DNA of 64,000 nucleotides from Pseudomonas sp. 14P_8.1_Bac3. GTDB lineage: Bacteria > Pseudomonadota > Gammaproteobacteria > Pseudomonadales > Pseudomonadaceae. Location: the NCBI RefSeq assembly GCF_025466085.1, contig NZ_JANLOD010000052.1:30759-94758 (forward strand), in the 5' to 3' direction. Below are positions 27,307-35,481 of the stretch, in pieces (positions within the stretch are counted from its first letter, which is position 1; each line of letters opens with the position of its first letter). The notes beneath the pieces are model-generated. The model had not been told where the DNA came from. It did not search any database and saw only the letters and a program-made list of their open reading frames with translations. The position numbers and the translations under genes were made by a program.

Positions 27307-28896
27307 TTACTGTGCAGCGGGTGCCGCTTTCATTTTTTCGGCGATTTTGGCATCTACCGCAGCACGGATCTGGTCGATGCTGAAGCTGGCCGGTTTCTGA
27401 CTTGGCGGATATTCGATGAAGGTTTGCAGGAACTCTGCCGATTTGGTTACCGCGACACCGGCGAGGTAAACGTTCTTGGTATTCCAGTCGTAGAACTGAT
27501 CCGAAACCACGTCGGCCCGTTCGTACGGATCCATCCTCAGGTTGAGGATTTTCGGCACCCGCAGGCACACGAACGGTTCGCTCCACACCCTGAAACCACC
27601 CGGCTGGCGCTGTTCGCAGAACACCACTTTCCAATTGTCGAAGCGCATCGACACCAGCACGCCGTCGTCGTTGAAGTAGTAGAACTCCTTGCGCTCGCCT
27701 TTAGGTTGTTGGCCGGTCAGGTAAGGCAGCTGGTTATAGCCGTCCAGGTGCACCTTGAAGTTGGTGCCACCGGATGTCGGCGCCCAGCCTTTGAGCAGCT
27801 TGTCTTTCACGTCGGCATCGCCTGCAGCGGCGAGCAGCGTCGGGAACCAGTCCATGCCCGAGAACAGCTCGTTGGACACTTCACCGGCCTTGATCTTGCC
27901 CGGCCAGCGCACGATCGCCGGCACGCGATACGCGCCTTCCCAGTTGGAGTTCTTCTCGTTGCGGAACGGCGTGGTCGCCGCGTCCGGCCAGGAGAACTGG
28001 TTCGGGCCGTTGTCGGTGGTGTAGACGACGATGGTGTTGTCGGCGATTTTCAGGTCGTCGAGCGTCTTGAGCAGTTTGCCGACGTCAGCATCATGCTCCA
28101 GCATCCCGTCCGCATACTCGTTACCGGGCATGCCGCTCTGGCCCTTCATCGAATCGCGCACGTGGGTGAACAGGTGCATGCGTGTGGTGTTCATCCAGAC
28201 GAAGAACGGTTTGTCCGCCTTGGCCTGTTTCTCGATGAACGCTTGCGCCGCGGCGGTGGTTTCGTCGTCGATGGTTTCCATGCGTTTGGTGGTCAGCGCG
28301 CCGGTGTCCTCGATCTTGCCGTCGGCGAAGCTGTGGATCACGCCACGCGGGGTGTTGGCCTTGGTGAAAGCCTGGTCGTCCTTGGGCCAGTACGGACGCT
28401 CGGGCTCTTCCTCGGCATTGAGGTGATAGAGGTTGCCGAAGAACTCGTCGAAGCCATGGTTGGTCGGCAGGTATTCATCGCGGTCGCCGAGGTGGTTCTT
28501 GCCGAACTGGCCTGTCGCGTAGCCCTGCGACTTCAGCGCCTGGGCGATGGTGATGTCACGTTTTTGCAAGCCCACCGGCGCGCCCGGTATGCCGACTTTC
28601 GACAGGCCGGTGCGCAATGGCGTCTGGCCGGTGATGAAGGAGGAACGTCCTGCGGTGCAGCTGTTCTCCGCGTAATAGTCGGTGAACATCATGCCTTCCT
28701 TGGCAATCCGGTCGATGTTGGGAGTCTTGTACCCGACCACGCCCATGGAATAAGCGCTGATGTTGGTCTGGCCGATGTCATCGCCGAAGATCACGAGAAT
28801 ATTGGGTTTTTCGGCGGCCCCGGCAGTCGCCGAAATCGCCATGACCGAAACCGCCACCAGGGCGAGTTTCGGTAGCCACTTGCGTATGCGAGTCAT
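27307..28896 (-). CDS. Periplasmic sulfatase (arylsulfatase family)
   Basis: Predicted exported sulfate-ester hydrolase, 529 residues. The signal peptide is cut at about residue 28 (ISATAGAAEK). Metal-binding aspartates are in ILVIFGDDIG (about 39-40). The formylglycine site is Cys80 in NSCTAGRSSFITG, a Cys-x-Ala-x-Arg version of the usual Cys-x-Pro-x-Arg. Further family segments are PTNHGFDEFFGNLYH and VVYTTDNGPNQFSWPD. The ATG at 28896 is chosen over a longer frame because AAGGAGCAAGTCAG precedes it and the signal peptide follows. It would need a formylglycine-generating or anSME enzyme; none is in the window. It ends the long operon that starts at 42174. The natural sulfate ester is unknown. 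Confidence 0.9.
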   Translation of the reverse strand: MTRIRKWLPKLALVAVSVMAISATAGAAEKPNILVIFGDDIGQTNISAYSMGVVGYKTPNIDRIAKEGMMFTDYYAENSCTAGRSSFITGQTPLRTGLSKVGIPGAPVGLQKRDITIAQALKSQGYATGQFGKNHLGDRDEYLPTNHGFDEFFGNLYHLNAEEEPERPYWPKDDQAFTKANTPRGVIHSFADGKIEDTGALTTKRMETIDDETTAAAQAFIEKQAKADKPFFVWMNTTRMHLFTHVRDSMKGQSGMPGNEYADGMLEHDADVGKLLKTLDDLKIADNTIVVYTTDNGPNQFSWPDAATTPFRNEKNSNWEGAYRVPAIVRWPGKIKAGEVSNELFSGMDWFPTLLAAAGDADVKDKLLKGWAPTSGGTNFKVHLDGYNQLPYLTGQQPKGERKEFYYFNDDGVLVSMRFDNWKVVFCEQRQPGGFRVWSEPFVCLRVPKILNLRMDPYERADVVSDQFYDWNTKNVYLAGVAVTKSAEFLQTFIEYPPSQKPASFSIDQIRAAVDAKIAEKMKAAPAAQ

Positions 28897-28972
28897 CTGA
28901 CTTGCTCCTTTTAAGCGGGTGTCGCGTGGTGCGACAAACGTTGATTTGCTGTCCTGCGTAACGCGCTGTTGC

Positions 28973-29995
28973 TTATTGCACTTGCTCGGGTGTGGCGGCG
29001 TCGAACGGATAGATCCGGCGCCACTCGGACGCCATGTCCACGACAGTCCAGCCACGGCTGTTGGCTTCGTCCAGGGCCTTGTCCAGACGACCGATATCGG
29101 ACTTGCGGTCATAGGCCCACTCGCGTTTGGCGTCGGTGTGATGCACCAGCCCCATGAAGCGCTTGCCCGGCCCGGCGGCGGTCCATTGCAGCATTTGCAG
29201 GTCACCGTCAGAGTTGCCAAAGGCGAGGATCGGCCGACGCCCGATCACTGCATCGATGCTTTCCGGTTTGCCCGGGCCGTCGTCGTTATGCGCGAGTTTT
29301 GGCGTGCGCACGATCGAAGCCTTGCCGTCCTTGAACTGGAACGCCGTGACGAAGGTGGTGCCGATCACCTGTTCCGGAGGGATGCCGTAGACCTTCTCGG
29401 CAAACGCGCGCATGAACGCGGTGTCGCCGCCCGAGACGATGTAGGTCTTGAAGTCCTGGCTGCGCAGGTAATCGAGCATTTCCAGCATCGGCTGGAAGAT
29501 CATTTCGGTGTACGGCCTGCCGGTCTTCGGGTGTTTGGCCTGGCTCAGCCAGGTCTTGGCGTAGTCGTCGAAGGCGTCGGTGGTCATGCCCGTGTGGGTG
29601 GCACCAAAGATTTTCAGGATGCCATCCATGCCGCTGGCGGCCAGCGCCTGGTGATCGTTTTCCAACACGGCCTTGAACGGCTGGGTGGTTTTCCATTCCG
29701 GGTGCTGCGGGGCGTTGCGCTTGACTTCGTCGAGGGCAAACAGCAACTCGAAGTACATCGGCTGCTCGCTCCACAACGTGCCGTCGTTATCGAACACGGC
29801 GATGCGGTCAGCGGGTTTGACGAAATCTTTGCTGGATTGATCAGTGACCGTCTGCACGAATTCGATGATGTGCTTTTTCGCCGGCCCATCGTTCCACGAG
29901 GCCAGGGGTTCGTTAGCCTGCGCCAGCAGCGGCAAGGCCAGGGCGAAAAGCAGGGTCAGGCCGAAGCGGTGACTGAACGATAGCGGGTTCGTCAT
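28973..29995 (-). CDS. Periplasmic HAD-family phosphatase
   Basis: Haloacid-dehalogenase-fold hydrolase of 340 residues with a signal peptide (cut near LAQANEP, about residue 28), so it acts in the periplasm. Motif I is AVFDNDGTLW (nucleophile Asp69, Asp71), motif II is likely YIVSGGD, and motif IV is in ILAFGNSDGDLQML. This set is typical of phosphoserine-phosphatase-like HAD enzymes. Its ATG overlaps the batD stop by four bases. A periplasmic phosphatase between a sulfatase and the Bat proteins suggests handling of a phosphorylated or sulfated compound, but the substrate is unknown. Confidence 0.85.
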   Translation of the reverse strand: MTNPLSFSHRFGLTLLFALALPLLAQANEPLASWNDGPAKKHIIEFVQTVTDQSSKDFVKPADRIAVFDNDGTLWSEQPMYFELLFALDEVKRNAPQHPEWKTTQPFKAVLENDHQALAASGMDGILKIFGATHTGMTTDAFDDYAKTWLSQAKHPKTGRPYTEMIFQPMLEMLDYLRSQDFKTYIVSGGDTAFMRAFAEKVYGIPPEQVIGTTFVTAFQFKDGKASIVRTPKLAHNDDGPGKPESIDAVIGRRPILAFGNSDGDLQMLQWTAAGPGKRFMGLVHHTDAKREWAYDRKSDIGRLDKALDEANSRGWTVVDMASEWRRIYPFDAATPEQVQ

Positions 29996-31419
29996 GGGAA
30001 ATCCTTCTCGTGGACGGGGTTCAAGGGTCGCAGTGCTGAACGGGGTGCGGTGTTGTGACGAACGGCCTGACTATGCAGCGTAGCCAAGGATTGCCGAAGT
30101 TGACGCAACGCCTGATCTTCGGTCGGTTCGCGGCCGTAACAGGCGCGTAACAGCCCTTGCAGGCGCGGGCTGAGATCGCTCAGTTTCAGGCCCAGGCGGC
30201 TGCGTCTGAGCCACAGGTACAGGGCGCTGAGTTGCGCAGGTCTTGCCTCGATTTGTTGCGGAATCTGCCGCCAGGCGTAGTCGGCGGATTGCAGGTACGC
30301 GGTTTGCCGGGTTCGGCGTCGGGCCTGCACGGCAAGGTATGCGCGATGCACGAAAGGCTTCGCCACGCCGATGGCTAACCCTGCAAGCCCCAACAGCGCC
30401 ACCCAAAGCAACCAATGTTCCGACAGATGTACGCGGCCTTGCTGGCCGAGTTGCTTCAGGTCTTCGGTGACGGAGAACACCGGCTTGTATGCGCTGTTGG
30501 CTACGGCGTCGAACGTCACTGCCGGGACCTGGGCGGTGCGCGCCTGTTGCGTACTGACATCCCACCATTTCAGTTCGATCGCCGGCAAGGTGTAGCGACC
30601 TTCGGTGTCGATCCGGTAGGTCACGGCGTCGATGCGTTGCCCGCCGGTGAAATGCCCTCGGCCATCATCGAGGGTGGTGATTTGCGGTGCTTGCGGATAA
30701 CGGCTCAGTCCCGCGACCTCCGCAAGCGGCGGTACGGGCAGCGCCATGGCCATGGCGTTGTCGGCCTGCAGGGTCAGTTGCCGGGTGAGGCTGTCGCCCA
30801 CCTTCAGTGGCGTCGCTGAACGGCTGACGGTTTGGCTGAAGCGCAGCCCCTGGGCCACCAGCACAGCCTCTCCGGGTTTGAAACCGGGCGGTTGCGTGGC
30901 GCTGAAGTGCAGCGGCTGGCTCTGCGCACTCAGCGGTGTGTTGGCCTGGCCGGGGGTGGCCTGCACCGTCAGGGCCGGAATGTCGAAGCCACGGGCCAGA
31001 TTCGGCGTGATGCGGTAGCTGTAGCGCATGCCGTTGAAGGACTTGCCGTCGAGCGTCTGGTTAATGTGCTCGGCGTGACCGTCGGGCGGCAACACCAGGG
31101 CGCCTGGGAGTTTCAGGTCGGGCAGGGTGGGGGCGTCGGTGAACCAGGTGTCGGTGAGGACGTCGAGTTGCAGTTCGAGGATGCCGCCGACCCTGACGGA
31201 TTCTGCGGGTTGCAGGGTGGCCTGTACTCGCAGGTCGGGTTCGGCGGCCAGTGTGGCTGTGGTGATCAGGCAGCAGAGCAGGGCCCAGAGTATTTTGCTG
31301 GCTGGGCTGGCCTCTTCGCGGGCAAGCCCGCTCCCACATGGGGGATGTGTGCGCCGCCAATCCCCTGTGGGAGCGGGCTTGCTCGCGAAGGTCGCCACTC
31401 GCGCTATCAGACGGATCAT
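29992..31419 (-). CDS. BatD-like membrane protein
   Basis: Protein of 475 residues of the Bat (Bacteroides aerotolerance) family. After an N-terminal hydrophobic signal (KILWALLCCLITTATLAAEP) comes a large beta-rich periplasmic part (about 55-330), a transmembrane helix (about 345-365, HWLLWVALLGLAGLAIGV) and a helical cytoplasmic tail. The ATG at 31419 overlaps the upstream stop as ATGA. Residues about 9-37 are encoded by an in-frame REP pair, giving a foreign-looking stretch (FASKPAPTGDWRR, GSGLAREE) before the signal. No other start lies after the REP, so the protein must include it or be made by an unusual start. Confidence 0.85.
   Translation of the reverse strand: MIRLIARVATFASKPAPTGDWRRTHPPCGSGLAREEASPASKILWALLCCLITTATLAAEPDLRVQATLQPAESVRVGGILELQLDVLTDTWFTDAPTLPDLKLPGALVLPPDGHAEHINQTLDGKSFNGMRYSYRITPNLARGFDIPALTVQATPGQANTPLSAQSQPLHFSATQPPGFKPGEAVLVAQGLRFSQTVSRSATPLKVGDSLTRQLTLQADNAMAMALPVPPLAEVAGLSRYPQAPQITTLDDGRGHFTGGQRIDAVTYRIDTEGRYTLPAIELKWWDVSTQQARTAQVPAVTFDAVANSAYKPVFSVTEDLKQLGQQGRVHLSEHWLLWVALLGLAGLAIGVAKPFVHRAYLAVQARRRTRQTAYLQSADYAWRQIPQQIEARPAQLSALYLWLRRSRLGLKLSDLSPRLQGLLRACYGREPTEDQALRQLRQSLATLHSQAVRHNTAPRSALRPLNPVHEKDFP
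31309..31393. repeat. REP pair inside batD coding sequence
   Basis: Inverted arms CCTCTTCGCGGGCAAGCCCG and GTGGGAGCGGGCTTGCTCGC, about 30 bases apart, with the same core as the intergenic copies at 24473 and 56940. Here the pair lies wholly within codons about 9-37 of batD and leaves the frame open. Confidence 0.88.
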
Positions 31420-32996
31420 GGCTTCATGCCCGTCTGATCCTGCAAGCTGAACTTCTGCTTGAGGAACTTCGCTGGCGATGTCGTCAGGTTCTGCAACCAC
31501 AACGCATCCGACGCCGCCTGTTCGGTCGCCACCGTCTTGCTCTGGCCCTTGCCCGGTGCCTTGTCCATTTTGATTTCGTCGGGCTTGACCTCCGGGGCGT
31601 TCTGTTCGGCGCTGTCGGTGTCTTTCTGCAAGGCGATCGCCAGCGCCAGGTTGGCGGTGGCCTCCGGGAACTGCGGCTGCAACTTCAGCGCCTGGGTGTA
31701 CGCCGCGATGGCCTGATCGAACTTGAAGCGCCGCACATAAATGTTGCCCAGATAGAAATACGCCTGGGGCGTTTCCAACCGCGCGAAACTCGCCAGCGCC
31801 AGGTCGAAATCCGCGGCGTTGTAAGCGGCGATGCCTTTCCAGTACGGGTCGCTGAAGAGGGCGGCGGCCTGCGGAAAATGCTCATGCTCGAAGGCCCAGC
31901 GACCTTGCTGGTCGGGGGTGAAAAAAGCATCGGTCAAGGCATTGGCTTCAGCGTTGGTCGGTTGCCAGCCGATCCCCAGCGCCAACAACACAGCGGGCGT
32001 CCAGTTCAGGCTCCAACCTTTGCGCACACTGAAGAACGCGATCAGCAACAGCGGCCAGGACAACCAGTAACCGGCGTCTTTCCAGTGCAACTCGCGCTGC
32101 TCGTCACTGGCGGCCTGAAAATGCTGTTGGGCGTGCAGTTCAACCCAATCCAGATCGTCGTCATTCAGTGTGAGGCTGCCGAGCGGCGCATCCACGGCGG
32201 AAGCCAGTTGCTTGAGCGCGGCCTGATCGAAACTGCCGAGCGCAGGGCGGCCGTTACTGTCGGTGCGTGGCTGGCCACTGGCGTCTCGGACGATGCCGCC
32301 GTCCTCGTTGCCCACGGCGAGGATCAGCACTTGCAGCGCGCTGTCATTCAATTGCTTGCGCAGGCCGCCGAGCTGCGCGGTGTCGGCCCCATCGGTGATC
32401 AACAGCAAGGTGCCCGGGTTTTTTTCAGCGGTCAGCAGGCGCTTGGCTTCGTCGATCACCGCGCTGACGTTCTTCCCCGGCTTACCGATCAGATCAGTGC
32501 TCAGGGCCTGGATGAAGGTGTCGAGCAACGCCGGGTCGTCGGTCGGCGGCAACACCAGGTGCGCGCTGCCCGCGTAGGCGATCAGCGCGTTGTGGGCCCC
32601 GGCGCGACGCTGGATCAGCTCGTGCAGCTTGTGTTTGGCCGCTTCCAGGCGACTCGGTGGTACGTCGCTGGCGTCCATCGACGGCGACAGGTCGATGGCA
32701 ATGATCAGCGGCGCGCGATTCTCTAGGAAGTCCGGGCGGTCTTGTTCCCAGGTCGGCCCCGCCGCGGCGATAGCCCCCAGGATCAGCACTGCACACACCA
32801 GATGCACCGGCCGCAAGCGCTGCTGATCCTGAGGCGTAATCAGCAAGTGCGGCAGCAAGTGCTCGGCGATGTTGCTGCGCAAGCGCCGCTGCACATCCCG
32901 GCTGCGCCGCCAGAGCCACGGCAGCGCGGCACCGAGCGGCAGCAGCAACAGCCAGAGCGGGCGCAGGAAATGCAGGTCGCTGAGGTTGATTTCCAT
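31416..32996 (-). CDS. BatB-type von Willebrand factor A protein with BatC-like TPR region
   Basis: Inner-membrane protein of 526 residues. Two membrane helices near the N-terminus (about 12-28 and 65-82) flank a short loop. A VWA domain (about 90-300) follows with an intact metal-ion-dependent adhesion motif, DLSPS (IIAIDLSPSMDASD), and GTLLLITDGAD. Another helix (about 320-340) is followed by TPR-like repeats (about 380-470, FDLALASFARLETPQAYFY; RFKDQAIAAYTQ-type periodicity) and a Lys/Gln-rich end. The family is often written as BatB fused to BatC. It lies one base after batA and overlaps batD by four. Confidence 0.87.
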   Translation of the reverse strand: MEINLSDLHFLRPLWLLLLPLGAALPWLWRRSRDVQRRLRSNIAEHLLPHLLITPQDQQRLRPVHLVCAVLILGAIAAAGPTWEQDRPDFLENRAPLIIAIDLSPSMDASDVPPSRLEAAKHKLHELIQRRAGAHNALIAYAGSAHLVLPPTDDPALLDTFIQALSTDLIGKPGKNVSAVIDEAKRLLTAEKNPGTLLLITDGADTAQLGGLRKQLNDSALQVLILAVGNEDGGIVRDASGQPRTDSNGRPALGSFDQAALKQLASAVDAPLGSLTLNDDDLDWVELHAQQHFQAASDEQRELHWKDAGYWLSWPLLLIAFFSVRKGWSLNWTPAVLLALGIGWQPTNAEANALTDAFFTPDQQGRWAFEHEHFPQAAALFSDPYWKGIAAYNAADFDLALASFARLETPQAYFYLGNIYVRRFKFDQAIAAYTQALKLQPQFPEATANLALAIALQKDTDSAEQNAPEVKPDEIKMDKAPGKGQSKTVATEQAASDALWLQNLTTSPAKFLKQKFSLQDQTGMKP

Positions 32997-32997
32997 C

Positions 32998-33990
32998 TCA
33001 GGCCTCCTGCCGCTGACGCGTGAGTGTCAGGTGTGGGCGGAGCAAGGCACCGACGTGGTAGAGCGCGAGCAAGGCGATGGCTGCGCCCAATGGCCACCAG
33101 AACAGGTCCCGTTTTGGCTGGTGGCTGAGGGTTTTCACTTGGTGCGGGGTCAGTTTGTCGAGGGTGCTGTAGACCTGATCCAGTGCCGTGCGGTCTTCGG
33201 CGCGGAAGAACTTGCCGCCGGTGGTCTGGGCGATCTGCTGCAAGCCTTGCAGGTTGACCTTGGCTTCACCCTCGGCGGTCGGGTCGCCGATGCCGATGGT
33301 GTGAATCACCACGCCTTTGGCGGCGGCCATGGACGCCGCGTGATCCGGGGTGATGGCGCTGCTGGTGTCGTTGCCGTCGGTGAGCAGGATCAGCACTTTT
33401 TCCTGTTCATGGGCCTGATCCAGCAACTTCAGGCTCAGGCCGATCGCGTCGCCGATGGCCGTGTTGGGTCCGGCCATGCCGATGCCGGTGTCGTCGAGCA
33501 ACAGCGACAGGCTGGCGTGATCCAGTGTCAGCGGTGCCTGCGGATAGGCGCCACTGCCGAACACGATCAGGCCCAAACGATCGTCCTTACGCTTGTCGAT
33601 GAAGCCGTGAACCACTGCCTTGACCGCAGCCAGACGGTTGATTTTCTGGCCGTTGGCGTCGGTGAAATCGGTGGTTTCCATCGACTGGGAAATGTCGATG
33701 GCCAGCATCAGGTCGCGCACCGGTTGCTGGCGCTCGATGGGCTTTTCCACGTACACCGGACGTGCCGCCGCCAGCAGAACCAGGGCCCACACCAGCACAT
33801 TCAGCAGCAACTGCCAGCGGTTGCTGCGTGTGCCGGCGGCGCTCGGCGCCTGGCCGACGGCGCGGCTCATCGCGCTGAAGAACGGCACGCGCACGGCGCT
33901 GCGGGCTTCGCGGTAATCAGGCAGGTAGCGATAACCCAGCCAAGGCAACGGCAGCAGGAGTAACAGCCAGGGGTAATCAAGCTGCCACAT
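32998..33990 (-). CDS. BatA-type von Willebrand factor A membrane protein
   Basis: 330-residue inner-membrane protein. It has an N-terminal helix (YPWLLLLLPLPWLGYRYL), a second helix (about 63-80), and a VWA domain (about 88-285) with MIDAS motif DISQS in LMLAIDISQSMETTD and VLILLTDGNDTSS. The C-terminal helix is FWWPLGAAIALLALYHV. It overlaps the DUF4381 gene by 14 bases. BatA and BatB are known to work with a MoxR ATPase and a DUF58 protein, possibly as an envelope chaperone complex. Confidence 0.9.
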   Translation of the reverse strand: MWQLDYPWLLLLLPLPWLGYRYLPDYREARSAVRVPFFSAMSRAVGQAPSAAGTRSNRWQLLLNVLVWALVLLAAARPVYVEKPIERQQPVRDLMLAIDISQSMETTDFTDANGQKINRLAAVKAVVHGFIDKRKDDRLGLIVFGSGAYPQAPLTLDHASLSLLLDDTGIGMAGPNTAIGDAIGLSLKLLDQAHEQEKVLILLTDGNDTSSAITPDHAASMAAAKGVVIHTIGIGDPTAEGEAKVNLQGLQQIAQTTGGKFFRAEDRTALDQVYSTLDKLTPHQVKTLSHQPKRDLFWWPLGAAIALLALYHVGALLRPHLTLTRQRQEA

Positions 33991-34558
33991 GATGATGCTC
34001 CACCCAGTGTTTGCAGGTGTCGAACAGCTGTTGGCGTTGATCGGTGGGTATGGCGCGCAGGGTGGCGTCGGGGGCGTAGGCGAGTCGGGCCAGTTGCTGG
34101 CTGAAGTCCGCTGGCAATGGGTGCCTGCTGTGACGTTCCAGAAACGTTTGCCAATCCTCTCTTCCTAACGCTGCTGGCCCCTGTAGGAGCCAGCTTGCTG
34201 GCGATGGCGGTGGTTCAGTCAACTGACTCTTCGATTGGAAGGCCGCCAGCGCCGGCAAGCCAGCTCTTACAGGTTTTGTATTCCATGCGGAGAGGGCGGT
34301 GCGTTTGAGCAGCTCGGGCAATTCGCGAAGTGCGTTCAAGTCATCGCTGCGCTTCTGCAACTGGGCCAACCGCGCCAACGCTTCCCGCCGATAAGCGTCG
34401 AGCCGCCATTGCCGGTAGCGCCGGACAGCGACGAGCAACGCCGTCACCAGCAACAATCCAAGCAACACCCACCAACCCCAGGTCTGCGGCGCATAACTGA
34501 CCTGCGCGGGCAGGGCGATTTCCTTGAGTTGCTCAATGCTCGGGATAGTCGGATTCAT
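33977..34558 (-). CDS. DUF4381 membrane protein with REP-encoded insert
   Basis: Small membrane protein of the MoxR/Bat cluster, 193 residues. It has one strong helix (about 27-45, GWWVLLGLLLVTALLVAV) followed by a charged helical region (YRREALARLAQLQKR) and the family-like ELPELLKRTALSAW. Residues about 96-127 are encoded by a REP pair (visible as PVRAGLPALAAF and PSPASWLLQG), after which the family-like sequence resumes with LGREDWQTFLERH. The insert keeps the frame. The gene overlaps batA by 14 bases and the DUF58 gene by four, so loss of the frame would disturb coupled translation. Confidence 0.83.
   Translation of the reverse strand: MNPTIPSIEQLKEIALPAQVSYAPQTWGWWVLLGLLLVTALLVAVRRYRQWRLDAYRREALARLAQLQKRSDDLNALRELPELLKRTALSAWNTKPVRAGLPALAAFQSKSQLTEPPPSPASWLLQGPAALGREDWQTFLERHSRHPLPADFSQQLARLAYAPDATLRAIPTDQRQQLFDTCKHWVEHHHVAA
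34180..34273. repeat. REP pair inside DUF4381 coding sequence
   Basis: Arms CCTGTAGGAGCCAGCTTGCT and GCCGGCAAGCCAGCTCTTAC, about 45 bases apart, matching the intergenic copy at 27150. It occupies codons about 96-127 of the DUF4381 gene with no stop in the used frame. Confidence 0.88.
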
Positions 34559-35481
34559 CGCCGACCTCTGCCCAGTTCGGCGCGCAGTTGTTCCTGCGCC
34601 TCGGTCGCGGTGCTGAACATCATCAACGGCACCTGGCTGCGGCGAAGCAACGTCGCGACATCCTTGAGCCGACCGCTGAGAAAATCACCCAGGGGTTGGT
34701 GAACGCTGCGTTGCTCGACCGCCAGTTCCACCTGTAACTGGCCTTGGGTGACCAGCAGGCGGCCGTTTTTTGGCAGGTTCAGCGCCAACGGGTCATAGAC
34801 TTGCATGGCAATCACGTCGTTGTGTGCCGCCAGTTGCCGCATCAATTGCAGGGTACGTTCGCCCGCGCCGGCAAAGTCGCTGACGATGCAGATCAGATGA
34901 TCGTGGCCAGCCACCGCCAGGCAATGCTGCAAAACCTTGTCGAGCTGGTCTTCGCCCTCGGCATCCGGGTTGGCGGCGTTGAGTGCCTGGTTTTGCTGGA
35001 CGATACGGCTGCACAGCGCTTCGATCCGCTTGCGGCTGCGCAATGGGGCAATCGCGTCGATGCGAGAGTCGTTGAAAACCAGGCCGCCGACCCGATCCCC
35101 CGCGCTGAACACCATCCATGCCGCCAGCGCGCCCAATTCGGCGGCCAGGGCGGATTTGAAGCTGCGGCGTGAGCCGAAAAACATCGACATGCGCTGGTCG
35201 ACGAGGATCAACGCCGGCCGATCACGCTCTTCGGTAAAGGTGCGCACCACCGGTTTGCCGGTGCGCAACGACGCGCGCCAATCGAGGTGACGCAAATCAT
35301 CTCCCGCTTGATAGCGGCGCAGCTCATCGAAGTTCAGTCCACGACCGCGCAACCGCGAGGCGTGGTTGCCGGCGAGGATGCTGCCTTGCGGCTGGCGCGC
35401 GAGAAAACTCAGGTCACGGGCCTTGAACTCCAGCGCCATCAATTGCGCCAGAGAGACGTAGACCAGACCGTCCGCGTTCAT
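34555..35481 (-). CDS. DUF58 domain protein
   Basis: Soluble 308-residue partner of MoxR. The family signature is clear at about 45-85: GRGLNFDELRRYQAGDDLRH followed by LDWRASLRTGKPVVR. A degenerate VWA-like fold follows (ALILVDQRMSMFFG, ICIVSDFAGAG). No signal peptide or membrane helix is seen. It overlaps both neighbours by four bases (ATGA), as expected for the moxR-DUF58-bat operon. Its job is probably to bridge the ATPase and the membrane Bat proteins; this is inference from family context. Confidence 0.9.
   Translation of the reverse strand: MNADGLVYVSLAQLMALEFKARDLSFLARQPQGSILAGNHASRLRGRGLNFDELRRYQAGDDLRHLDWRASLRTGKPVVRTFTEERDRPALILVDQRMSMFFGSRRSFKSALAAELGALAAWMVFSAGDRVGGLVFNDSRIDAIAPLRSRKRIEALCSRIVQQNQALNAANPDAEGEDQLDKVLQHCLAVAGHDHLICIVSDFAGAGERTLQLMRQLAAHNDVIAMQVYDPLALNLPKNGRLLVTQGQLQVELAVEQRSVHQPLGDFLSGRLKDVATLLRRSQVPLMMFSTATEAQEQLRAELGRGRR

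Noticed and set aside
27280..28875. Long open frame of 531 codons on the + strand
   Set aside because: It is the antisense of the sulfatase gene, with no domain recognised; the high GC content keeps antisense frames open.
28897..29220. Longer N-terminus for the sulfatase
   Set aside because: The extra 108 residues overlap the phosphatase gene, have no signal peptide, and the ATG at 28896 has a good ribosome site directly before a signal peptide.
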